A stretch of 64,000 bases of DNA from Heterodera schachtii (taxonomy: Eukaryota; Nematoda; Chromadorea; Rhabditida; Heteroderidae): positions 62,001 to 126,000 of the forward strand of contig SIJG01000164.1 of the NCBI GenBank assembly GCA_023374025.1, read 5' to 3'. Shown one piece after another: positions 46,995 through 57,599 of this stretch. Under the pieces are notes generated by a model. It searched no databases and had not been told where the DNA came from. It saw only the letters and a program-made list of their open reading frames with translations. The translations under genes and the position numbers were made by a program. The stretch's first letter is position 1, and the number at the start of each line of letters is the position of its first letter.

Positions 46995-47290
46995 AATTCT
47001 TTAATTAATTAATATTTCTCAAAATAAAAATGATTTAGATGAGTAGCAAATAAAGTCCTCAATACTTAGTTACATTTTTTGAATATATATTTTCTCTATA
47101 TTTTTAATAAACGTTTTTTATTTCTTCCTTTTAAACTTGGGGTCTACATTCGGTGATGTCGCCAAGAAATTTCCATTCGAGCTTTCGGAACTTGTCGTTT
47201 TCGTTTTAATACTTATTTGTAAAAATTTATTTTTTACGATATTTTTACATCTAAATTCCAACAAAAGTTAAAATTTATTTATTTATTTTG
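46995..47290. repeat. Module E, copy 4
   Basis: AATAAA at 47106-47111, then the core after TTTTAAACTTG, beginning GGGTCTACATTCGGTGATG, shared in part with 14625. Two more E-type cores follow at 47560 and 47712 (TTTTAATCTTG followed by GCATCTTCACTCGG and ACATCGTGGTGAGG). Confidence 0.6.
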
Positions 47291-47787
47291 ATTTAACATT
47301 ATTGAAAAACCTTGATTTTCCTTAAATAATAACAAATTATCTATTGGTAAAATTGAAGTAAACATTAATATACAAAAACATATCTTTTTATGAGTGTAAT
47401 TTTATGAGTTCGTTCATCAAATAATTTTTTTTGGAGTTATAATTTTTTTTCATTTTTAAATTTTTTTTCTATTATTAACAAAAATTCTTCTTTTAGATAA
47501 ATTTTATTTTAAAATATTTTTTCTTTATATTTTAGATAAATTATTTTCTCATTTTTTCTTTTAATCTTGGCATCTTCACTCGGTCTTAATATCATTAATT
47601 CTTCTATTTTAGTATATTTTAAATTTTTCAGTTTTGTTTTTTTGTTTTTTTTTGGTGTTTAACATTGTATTTTTCCCATTATCTTTTAATAAATTCTTTC
47701 TGCTTTTCCTTTTAATCTTGACATCGTGGTGAGGCTCTCTCCTATCTCGCACTCTTGATTCGGAACTGGTTTGACGTGATTTTTTAG

Positions 47788-47841
47788 TACTCTGTGTCAA
47801 TATTTGTTTCGTTTGGGAGCCATCTTTCAACATTCAAATAA
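47788..47841 (+). CDS. Candidate terminal exon, paralogue of 6241
   Basis: The acceptor GTGATTTTTTAG ends at 47787. Reads YSVSIFVSFGSHLSTFK and then TAA (47839-47841). Aligns with 6241-6300 with two in-frame three-base gaps. The reverse strand is also open here (part of a 74-codon lysine-rich frame, 47609-47833), but that frame is not kept in the other copy. Confidence 0.42.
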   Translation, partial: YSVSIFVSFGSHLSTFK

Positions 47842-48183
47842 TATTTATTTTAATACTTCATTTTATTTTAAATGATTGTAATTTTTTGCATTTTAAAGTC
47901 TTTTTTATTTAATAAAATTTTAGTTTTTTACTTGCTGAATTTTCCGAGTTTTTTGAAAAGTTAATTTTTTTAGATTTTCTATATTTTCTTAAAATTCATT
48001 TTTTATAAAAATTTCATCATCTTTTAAATCATTAATTTAATGTGTTTTTTTACTTCCGTATATTTTTTTTATATTCCATTTTTTATGTATGAAAATGTTT
48101 TATATTTTATTTATTTATTTATTATAATATACATATGAATTTAATAAAATTTTCAATTGTTTCTTGTCTCTGGCCTTTATTAC

Positions 48184-48249
48184 TTACTGTATATGCTCTA
48201 CATATCGCCCAGTCTCTATTAATCCCCCAGTCTCCATTTGTCCCCCATG
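48184..48249. mobile_element. Terminal fragment of the 5395-6168 element
   Basis: TTACTGTATATGCTC followed by GCCCAGTCTCTATTAATCCC and CCCAGTCTCCATTTGTCCCC matches the inverted right end of the 5.4-6.2 kb insert. Confidence 0.6.
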
Positions 48250-48449
48250 GGTGATAATTAGAGCTTATACGATAGTTTGAATGCTTAATTTTTATTAAAT
48301 ATAATTGTCAATATCTCCAACAAAAAATGGGATCCGATTTTGAGACAATCCAATATCGTTTTAATTTAGTAATCATTTCAATTCAATCACCTTGCTTTTA
48401 CACCTTCGAAATCATTCATAAGAATTCTTCCGAAGAATTGATATTTTGA

Positions 48450-48690
48450 GATAAATGTATATCCGTGCCGGTTGTTCGAAGCGGCATCTCATTTATAAAG
48501 CTAATTAATGAGCTTTAATGCACTCTGACTCTCTGTCATTGGAAAAAAATAATTCATTAATTATCACAGTTCGGTTTTGTTTATCCACGAAATTAAATTC
48601 TGCTGTCACTCTAGTTGATTTAAATATAATTCTTTAGAGGTTTTCAATTTTTTACCACCGTCCCCTCAACCCCCCATTTTTTTCAATGTA
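48450..48690. repeat. Module B, copy 1
   Basis: Partners 53020-53530 and 55800-56390. The first half shares TCCGTGCC.GGTTGTTCGAAG, CTCATTTATAAAGCTAATTA and CACTCTGACTCTCTGTCATT. The second half shares AAATTCTGCTGTCACTC.AG and GAGGTTTTCAATTTTTTACC followed by ACCGTCCCCTCAACCCC, nearly identical with 53445-53530. In copy 2 the two halves are about 290 bases further apart, so AT-rich DNA was inserted or lost between them. Confidence 0.75.
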
Positions 48691-48729
48691 TCATTTATGC
48701 TGAATTTTTTTCTCCACCCAAGAGAATAC

Positions 48730-48808
48730 CTTCGCCGGCTATAACCTCGGCTTTCTCGTCGTCGTCTTGCTCGTACAACAGCTTCTTGCAAAATACTTCT
48801 TCGGCCAT
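48730..48808 (-). CDS. Candidate first exon of an acidic small protein
   Basis: On the reverse strand ATG (48808-48806, context CTTATGGCC) opens a frame of 26 codons reading MAEEVFCKKLLYEQDDDEK then AEVIAGE, ended by a GTATTC donor. ATG and donor coincide with the edges of the GC-rich island, which favours this strand. Against it, the + strand is open from 48723 to TAG at 48842-48844 after CTCCACCCAAG and would encode a hydrophobic helix (YNLGFLVVVLLVQQLLAKYF). The two readings are mirror images, as often happens with helical proteins. Family unknown. Confidence 0.38.
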
Positions 48809-49439
48809 AAGGCCTTCAATTTTATTTTCAAATTAAATTATTAGTTTTATTTATTATATCTTATATAAATAATTTTTTTTATTTTTAAAAAATAAAATGC
48901 TTTTAAGATTATATTATTATCTATACCTTTTATTAAATTATTTTCTATATCTTGGCACCTTCAAAATCCCCCAATTCTTCATTACACCCTTATTTTTGGT
49001 TTAGTTTATTTTTTAAAAGTAATTTTGTTTAATATCTCAATATATTATAGAAGCATTTATAATATTGAAATTGGAAATATTTTTTGCTTTTTGATTCAAA
49101 TTGTTTTCTAATATTTCTAATAATATAATGTTCATTAAATTTTTTGTTATCTTATTTTAATTGTTTAGTCGATTGCTTCAAATTCCTTGTCCGAGAAGCA
49201 TTGATACGTTTTTTGTCGAAGAAGGCAGTTACATTTCAAATCTTTGTATTAATTGCAATTCTTTTAATTTGACAAAATATCAATTTATTTACAGATTATA
49301 TATTTTTCCAGTTTTGATTAAATAACCATTTTGTTTGGATGACAAATTTTTTAACAGCCAAAGATTTATTTTGCGTTATTAAATTTTTTTTTAACTTTTA
49401 ATTTTTCTCTTTTTGAATATTCAAATATATTTAATTCAA

Positions 49440-49560
49440 ATTAAACAAAATCTGTTTCGAACTCTTCAAGGAGTAATTTTTTTTTAATTTAAACTTTTGA
49501 ATTTTGCTTTATATCTGGTTTTATCTTGCCAAAAAAACTCCTGCTCAATGATTACGATCA
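49440..49560. repeat. Module D, copy 4
   Basis: Constant part ends TTTTATCTTG near 49529; core CCAAAAAAACTCCTGCTC differs from the other copies. Confidence 0.55.
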
Positions 49561-49569
49561 ATGTGGTGA

Positions 49570-50000
49570 TTTATTTTATTTTTAACATCAAAATCAACAA
49601 GTTACTGTTGTTATTAATTTTAACACGTGTTAATTAATGGTATGAAAAGATTAAAGAAAATAAAAATTCCATTTATTTTATTTTCATTCAACAATTAAAT
49701 AAGGAATTTTAAATTTATGTTATTTTATTTATTTGAATTCTTGATTCTTCTTATTTTCACGTCGTACACAGTGCGTCTTCCAAAGTTTTTCTTCATCTTT
49801 CGGTTTTATTTAAAGTAATTTTTATTTAAAGCAAAAATTAATAGATTTTATGACGAATTGAGAAAAAGCAATTGTATTTCATCCATTATTTTATTTAGTT
49901 TTTGCATACAATATGAATTAAGTTTTTATGATTTTTTTTAAATTGAATGAAACTTTATTTGTATTATTTTTTGATTTGCTAGAATCAAATATTCATTGAT
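49570..50000. repeat. Module I, copy 4
   Basis: Core about 49772-49814 between GTACACAG and GTAATTTT, open in one frame as RLPKFFFIFRFYL. Flanks nearly match copies 3 and 5. Confidence 0.6.
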
Positions 50001-50099
50001 TAAGAATTTTTTATTGTCTACTAAAATAATAGTTACGGTATCATTTTCTCGCTATCACAACCTCTATTTTTTTCTTTTAGCGAGCATACTTTCTATATT

Positions 50100-50716
50100 A
50101 TTTTTTATGGTGCTAGGTCGAACCGAAAATAGTCTCAGTGTGGGCGAACCGAAAATGGTCTCAGTAGGGGCGAACCGAAAAATTATCTCAGTGTGGGCGA
50201 ACCGAAAATAGTCTCAGTGTCAATAAAATATTTAAATTTAGTTATTTTAAAGCAATTTTTTAATTTGAATATTAATTACAATTTAAAAATTTTAAAAAAC
50301 AATAATGTAATTTCGAGGTTCAACTTTTCTTCAATGTTTTTTCTTAAAATATTCTATTCAAAATAAATGCTAGATTTTGTTCCATGAATAAGGCACAATA
50401 AGTAAACTTATTTGCCACTTAATTTGTGGATTCAAGATTTGAAATTAAAATTTTCGTTCGAATGTAATTTTTTTTTTTTTGGTCGGAAGTGGGAAAGTTT
50501 TTATTTTAATTTATTTTTTTAAATAATTGTTTAATTAAAATTATTATTTTTCGTGACCGAATTAAATTGTATAATTAAATTAAATATTTTTATTGACACT
50601 GAGACTATTTTCGGTTCGCCCACACTGAGATTATTTTTCGGTTCGCCCCTACTGAGACCATTTTCGGTTCGCCCACACTGAGACTATTTTCGGTTCGTCT
50701 CACCACGATTTTTTAT
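50100..50716. mobile_element. MULE-like fold-back element with 9-bp target duplication
   Basis: Element 50109-50707. Its two ends are near-identical inverted repeats of about 115 bases, each built of four units of the type GGGCGAACCGAAAATAGTCT-CAGTGT. The 9-mer ATTTTTTAT flanks it on both sides (50100-50108 and 50708-50716). Long terminal inverted repeats and 9-bp duplications are typical of Mutator-like elements. The first 16 bases of the two ends agree less well (GGTGCTAGG.. against CGTGGTGAG..). The interior (50226-50585) is AT-rich and noncoding. Confidence 0.8.
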
Positions 50717-52180
50717 ATGTACCTTTTCTGGTTTACTCATTTTTTTCTTCTTTGTTTCATTTATATTTTGCTCTTATTTTTAAATTTATCCTTTGTGCAA
50801 TTTTTTAAAAAACTATGCAGTTAAATTAAATTTAGAAAATAATGTTTTTAATTTTCTTTTTCATATAATTGTTATTACATATATAAATGTATTTATAGCT
50901 AAAAAAATTTATCGTAAATTCCTTCATTTCTTGCGATGCTGGATCTCTTGGATCGCCTTTCTATTCTCTTTGACAATTAGACTATTTCAAAGTAACATTT
51001 TGAAACTAAACTTTTTATCATCGACAATAAATATATCAATCAGCTTTATAATAATATAACTTATATAATTTAAATTATGGAAAGAAACAAATGTTTTTAT
51101 AATAAGGTATATTAAATATTATATTAATCAGTGATATTAGATTTCTTAATTAAAAATTGAATTCAAAAAAAAATTAAAATTTATTCAGCAAATTTTTCTT
51201 AGTTTCATTTCTTACAGTTAATTTTGTTTCAATAAAAGTTTTTCTTAAATAATTTTTTATTCATTTAAATTAAGAAGCTGTGGAAGATGATTGACTACTC
51301 TACCACAATAGGACTGAAATAAGATTAATTCATATGGATAAAAGATAAAAATCAGTAGCATTTATAAAAAAAAAAAAATCCTCAGTTCAATAAAAATACT
51401 ACAATAATATATTGTGAAATTTATTTATTTATCGAGAACATAAATCCGCATTTTAAAATACAAATGAAACCAACTGTTTGAAATGCTATTCTATTCATTT
51501 TACCTTAATTAAGAAAAAAAATGATATTTTTTGAATTTGTGGGAACTATCAAGATTTAATAAACATTCGAATTTCTATTTGTGATACAAAAGATTTATAT
51601 ATTTTATTTATAATTTTGTTTAAGTCATATTGTTTCATCAACAAAACAATGAAAGATTATAATTTTATTTATTTATTTTGTTTATTCATTTTATTTTTAT
51701 TTTTAAATAGAAAATATTAAAGATATTTTTATAAAAATTTGAAATCCCTATTCATTATTTATTTAACTGATAATTGTTATTAAAAATTTTTATTTTTATA
51801 TTTATTTACTTCACTACAATACTCATGCGTTTCATCGAACATAAGTGTATCTTGCTTCGGTATTTTATTTAACAGTGTATTTGAATTAATCTCAAAAAAA
51901 TTTAATCTCTTTATCTTTTAAATAGTCGTCACTTCATTAATTCTTTAATTTGATCATTTGATTTCATTATTAATTTTTTTTTGGTAATTAAATTTTAAAA
52001 ATAAGGTTAATTTTTTAACTTTCTTTCAAATTTATGAAATTTTAAAGAACTTTCGTACTCTGGCAAAGTTTTTTGTATGAAAATTCAAATTTTACGTTAA
52101 ATATTTAATTTCTATTTATTATTAAATTCAATGAAAATATGAATAGAACGCCCTTTTCATGTCATATGTCATTTTAAAAA
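50717..52180. other. AT-rich stretch
   Basis: An 88-codon frame at 50793-51059 is Phe/Ile/Leu-rich; it contains RCWISWIAFLFSLTIRLF but has no GC-richer boundaries. Nothing firm. Confidence 0.4.
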
Positions 52181-52185
52181 TTTAC

Positions 52186-52238
52186 CTTGGCAGATGCGAG
52201 TTTATTCATGTTGGCTTCTTTGAGTGCGCCGTGTGCTT
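52186..52238 (-). CDS. Candidate internal exon, helical
   Basis: Reverse strand: TTTAAACAG before and GTAAATTT after, both near consensus, bounding 53 bases open as AHGALKEANMNKLASAK. The forward strand also offers AG...GT and reads CEFIHVGFFECAVCF, but with a poorer donor. Confidence 0.38.
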
Positions 52239-52379
52239 CTGTTTAAATTTCAAAGTTTTAAAAAAATATTGTCATGTTTTCTCATCTTTGTTAAAATAAA
52301 ATTTAATTTATTGTATCTCCGGTTATTTTATAAATATATGATGATCGTTGGCTATTTTGTTTTTTTATATCTTTTAATA

Positions 52380-53000
52380 TTATTCATATTTTTTCATTTT
52401 AATCTTGAGTCTTCTGTGATGAGTGTCCATTATAGGTGTTAACTTCATTTTCTCATTTAAATATGGTTTCGGGCACCTTGATTGATTCGAACAACAATTA
52501 TCAGAAAAATTTATCTACGAAAAACTTCTGTTATTAAAATATTTAGTAAAAAATTTTTAATTCACATGTGCTTGTATGGGATTCCTTCCTGTTCATTCAG
52601 GGTATCTTTTATTTGGAATTTAAGTTTTTGAATTTTCATACAGTATAAATTTATTTAATTATAATTTAAATAATAATCAAGGTTTCAATAATATATATAA
52701 AAGAATTTATAATATTGCAAATTTAATGTTTAGTTCCATTTTCTTTAATTTATTATATTAAAATTTTTCTATTTTTATTTGATTTATTAACTAATTTAAT
52801 CGCTCACTTTTAACTCCTTGGCTTTGTTGTAAAGAAATAATTTCGAGTATTGGCATCATTTTTTCAAATATAAATTTTAATTAAAGGGTGTTGCTTTCTT
52901 AATTTACAATAGATTAATTTATTTGCATATTATTATTTTTAGGTATTTAGAGAAAAATAAACTATTGCAAAGCTAATGAATAGTGATCATGGCAATAAAT
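52380..53000. repeat. Duplicated segment, copy of 33650-34430
   Basis: See 33650-34430. Also shares 52795-52980 with 57625-57840 (TTTAATCGCTCACTTT, AATTTCGAG.ATTGGCATCAT). Confidence 0.75.
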
Positions 53001-53019
53001 ATTTACATTTAAAATAATA

Positions 53020-53535
53020 TTTTGAGATAAATGTATCCGTGCCAGGTTGTTCGAAGCGGAGTCTCATTTATAAAGCTAATTAATTAGTTTAATGCACTCT
53101 GACTCTCTGTCATTGGAAAAAAATAATTCATTTAATTATCATAGTTCTGTTTTGTTTTTAATTGATTTTTTAAACACATATATTGTTTATTTATTTTTAT
53201 TTTACAAATTAAAAAATTTTTGAATTTGATTTTAATTTAGAAATCTAATTAAAATATTGTAAATATTTTTTAATTATATATTTGATTTATTTTCAATGTT
53301 ATTTATGTATTTATTTCTGTGGCGATTGGATCAGTTGACCAAGTACTATTATTTCATATTTTTGTTTATTTTATAGTTTTAATTTTTTTAAATTTTTAAT
53401 AAAATTTATGTCTATAATTAAATTCGAATAAAAAAATTATCCACGAAATTAAATTCTGCTGTCACTCCAGTTGATTTTAATATAATTCGTTAGAGGTTTT
53501 CAATTTTTTACCACCGTCCCCTCAACCCCTATTAA
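53020..53535. repeat. Module B, copy 2
   Basis: Halves at 53024-53150 and 53440-53530; see 48450-48690. Confidence 0.75.
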
Positions 53536-53539
53536 AACT

Positions 53540-55075
53540 GCGCATTTTATCGGCTGCTAAACATTGAAAAACTTTATGAAATTGGAAATATCATTTAATT
53601 AAATTTTAATTTGAATTAATTTTTCTAATAAAATAGTTTGTTTATATATTATATTTTTTGACAGAATGAATGTTTTTATATTTTTTGTATAAGATATATA
53701 TTTTTGTTTAATTTATTTTGATTTATTTTCAAAATTTAGTAATTCTAACAATCATAGTTTTATAAGGATTAAATTCAAAGTTTAGTTTTATAACAATAAA
53801 TCAATTATCTAGTATTCTTCATTTGTTATTGTATATAATTTGTTTTATATTGATTTTGAAAAACAATTTTTTGTTCGTATTAAGTTTGGTTATTTTCTCG
53901 TTTTAGATATAATTTTAATCCTTTTTTTATTTTTGTTTTTTTTATCCTTTTAAGAATATTTTTAAATAAATGAGTATATAATGATTACATATTTATTTAA
54001 TTAAATTGCATCTCTTCTGAGGCTTTTTTCTAATAATTGCACTCATGCTTATGAATCCACTTTTTTGCTTATTAATCCATTTGATTCTCGTATCACTTCC
54101 TTCTTGAAAATTCTTAGGGCCATTGAATAAAGAGGGTTATTTTTCTAGTGTTCTGCTATTTTTTATTGGAAAATGTGTACAATATTTTAATTCTAAGTTT
54201 TCGAACCTTATTTTTAAAGGTTTTCATTTTAAAGGTTTTTATAATTCTGCTTAATTTGAAGTATTTTCTACGACGAAAAATTTAAGACTAAAATAAAAAG
54301 AATTTATTCACAGCAAATTTGTATTTTTAATATAATTTAATTGGAATTCATAAAATATTAATTCTTATCTATTACACTTACAATATTATTATTTTTGAGC
54401 ATAATTAAGTTTTGTATTATCAATGGTTTTCAGAATTATAATTGGTCACCATAGAACGATATAATTTTCTTCTTCTTTTTTTGAATCATTTTTTATTTTC
54501 AATTAAAGTCGTTATTATTCTTTTTTTTTAATATAATTACACATACATTTTATCTTTTTTTAATTAGAAATAGTTTTCATTTATTTAAGTAAATGTTTTA
54601 TTAAGTATTTTGGATTATTTGGCAGATCCAAGATAATTTTATTCCTTTATTTTGAAACTTAAAATCTTTACTTTTGTTTAGCAATTTCATTATTATACCA
54701 GAACCGAAAATAATGTAAATTCGATTTATTTAAATTTATATTAGACAGATTAAAGCAATATTTATATTTAGATAATTAAGATAGTTATCTGAAAATAAAA
54801 TATTTAGCTGTTTATAGCTCACAAAAATAAGTTTTTTGCTGGTTTTTAATTTATAATTAAAAATTTTCTTCTAAATAATATTTAAAAATATTTTTCAATT
54901 GTAATTATATTCTCTGTCAATATCATTTAATAAATTATTTTCTCGTCATTCAATCCTTTAAGTTTTATGTGAAGTTTTCTGATTTCATATTGTTTTAAAG
55001 ATTTTATGTTATGTGTTGGATTCCTGCAAATTAAAAATTTTGTGCTTTTACATTGCTGGATAAATAAATAAATAA
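53540..55075. other. AT-rich stretch
   Basis: Contains the partner (54300-54410) of 45060-45175. GC-richer spots at 54010-54120 show no exon signals. Confidence 0.4.
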
Positions 55076-55079
55076 AAAT

Positions 55080-55280
55080 ATACATATAATTAATTTATCA
55101 GGATTCACATATGCATGCGTTTACGATTTTGCCATGAATATTTCTTTAAAATTTAATTTCGTGTCTTTTAAATTAGTTTAATAATAAACTAGATAAAATG
55201 CTTTAATCAAAACTCATGCTCAGAGAACCATATAACAAATTTGTGTTATCCATTCTGTTTTTATTTTTAAAGATTATTAG
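55080..55280. repeat. Duplicated segment, partner of 39340-39545
   Basis: Same flanks, different centre (CATGCTCAGAGAACC). Confidence 0.65.
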
Positions 55281-55799
55281 CTGTTTCAACACTTGGTACA
55301 TAAATCTTATTTTTTACCTAAAAATGTAATAAATCAAATTTTTTTTTGTTTTCTTTTTTTAATTCTTATATTTTAATTAGTTTTCTTTTGATTATTTAGT
55401 TTGTGATTTTATTATAAATTGTCTTAAGTATTTAAATATTTAGTTGATATGCTGGTGTCCATAAAGCCACGGGAAAAGGCTATAATTAAATTAGAATAAA
55501 AGATTATTCACTAAATCTAATTTTAATCTCTTTTTAATTTTTATTTATTACACATTAAGTCTTGAAATTCCAATACAATTTTAATATTTTTCTTTAATTT
55601 ATATGTATTTTAAATTTTTGTGATTTTATGTATTTAAATTGTTATGTTTTTTTGTTCACATCAAAACCATTCATATTTGGATGAATTTTCAATTGAATTA
55701 TCTTCATTCCTTGTGATTATGAAAAACTTCTCATTGGAATATACTCAAAGTATTAAAGATTTTCCTATTTATCAAAAATCGAATATTTATTATATTTTT

Positions 55800-56390
55800 T
55801 TAAATTATCCGTGCCGGTTGTTCGAAGCTGCCTTCCATTTCTTTATCTAATTATTGCGCTTTAATGCGCTCTGCCTCTTTGTCATTAGAAAATAGTTCTT
55901 TTAATTATCATTGTTTGGTTTTAATTTAGTTGATTTTCGAATGCCTAATTATATTCTTACAAAGATAAAGCTTATGCATCTGATTTAATTTAAAAACATA
56001 AATTATAAATATTATCTATATATTGATTTTCACTTTATGTATTTAGTTCTGTACTATTAGTATGAATGAGTACAATTGTTTAAGTATTCTTAGTTTAACA
56101 TTTTTATTTATTTTAATAGTTTTAAAAAATTTTAAAATTCTAAAATAAAATTGGAACAAAAAAAATTATTCACAAAATTTCATTTTAATCTCTCTATTCA
56201 TTTGAATTTTTTTATAGATCATCTTGTTGTACTAACGTTTATCATCAATTGAATGGGTTGTATGGCTGTTGAGTAACAATTTTCGTTGTAGAGAAAAAGG
56301 GATTATTTTCTGAAGAAGAACTAATATTTTGTTGTCACTCCAGTTGCTTTTAAATAATTCTCTAAACTTTTGTTTTATTATTTCAAATTA
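55800..56390. repeat. Module B, copy 3 (most diverged)
   Basis: ATCCGTGCCGGTTGTTCGAAG and GCGCTCTGCCTCTTTGTCATT keep the pattern; the second half (TTGTTGTCACTCCAGTTGC) is at 56330. Confidence 0.7.
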
Positions 56391-56689
56391 AAAACTGTAA
56401 ATTTTTATTTGGTATCTTTATTTTAATTAATGGCAATTCCTTTGTTTATATTATAATTCATTTTATTAGTTATCTCCTTTGAGTGACGGTGGCACTTCAA
56501 AAAATACACAAAATTTGAGTCATTATTTAAATGTTTTGTCAATTTTTTCATTTTTATTTATCTCTTTTATTTTGCTTTTAAATGACAAATTTTTTAATTG
56601 CTTTTTTTGCTGTGATAAATTTTTTTTGTGCCTTTAATTTTTCTCTTTTAGAATTTTCTAATATATTTTATTTTAATAACACACATTCT

Positions 56690-56790
56690 TTGTCGAACTC
56701 ATCTATATATTAATTTTTATAATTTAAAGTTTTGCTTTACATTTTGTTTTATCTTGCCAAAATTGCGGATGATTTGATATTAAATGCTTC
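56690..56790. repeat. Module D, copy 5
   Basis: Ends TTTTATCTTG near 56757; core CCAAAATTGCGGATG. Confidence 0.5.
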
Positions 56791-56799
56791 CTTGTATAA

Positions 56800-57595
56800 T
56801 AAATAATAAAAAAATAATAATATTAATAGTAATAATAGTTTGCTTTTAATTTCTGTTATATTTTATTTAATTGTTTTTTGTTACTTGTGAGAGCTTCAAC
56901 TTTTTTGTATTGCTTCATCCTTTCTGTTTTTGAGTTAAGTTTAAATGCAAATTGAAAATATTTTATTATTTTTAATATATTTTGTTTACGCTTGCGTTCA
57001 GCTATTAATCATTTGATGTAACTGATAGCATTATGCTTTTTTCTCTGTATAAATTTTATTTCTATATTTGGATTAATGTTTCGTTGACTATAAATATTAA
57101 AAAAAATTTTTATAAATTTTAATTTGAGTCCTTTTGTTAATGAGGTAATTATTAATTATTATTTGAATTGCCTGCTGATTAGGTATTATTTATTTTATTG
57201 TTTTATTTTTATTTATTTATGTATAAATTAGAATTAATATTATTAAAATTGCTGCCACAATGAGCTTCTATTTGTTATATCGTTTTATATTGTTTCACTT
57301 CAATTAAAGTTAAATTAACAATATTAATTTAAATAAAATTTGCATTCTAATTTTTAATAAACTTTAATGGAACATTTTCAATTTTAATATTATTGTGGTA
57401 AGCTTCAATGATGCATTAATTTATGTTAATATAATTTTTAATTGTTTCTTTATTTAATTATTGTTCGTTTACTTTAATTTTTCCAGACAAAAAATACACT
57501 TTTCTTAATTAAGGGAAATCTAATAGAAATTGCTTTTCTTTTTTATATTTTTTTTAATTAAAAAAATATTATAATTTTCATTTCATTTATTTTTT
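56800..57595. other. AT-rich stretch with module O copy
   Basis: Module O at 57245-57360. Nothing coding supported. Confidence 0.45.
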
Positions 57596-57599
57596 AATT

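Noticed and set aside
47609..47833. 74-codon lysine-rich reverse frame (RRE..HHDVKIKRKSRK)
   Set aside because: It spans two unrelated repeat units; its first part is antisense to the + strand exon candidate at 47788 and is not kept open in the 6241 copy.
48723..48844. Copper transporter (CTR) C-terminal helix on the + strand
   Set aside because: The hydrophobic frame only loosely resembles the third CTR helix and lacks its conserved methionine and glycine spacing; the reverse reading is at least as good.
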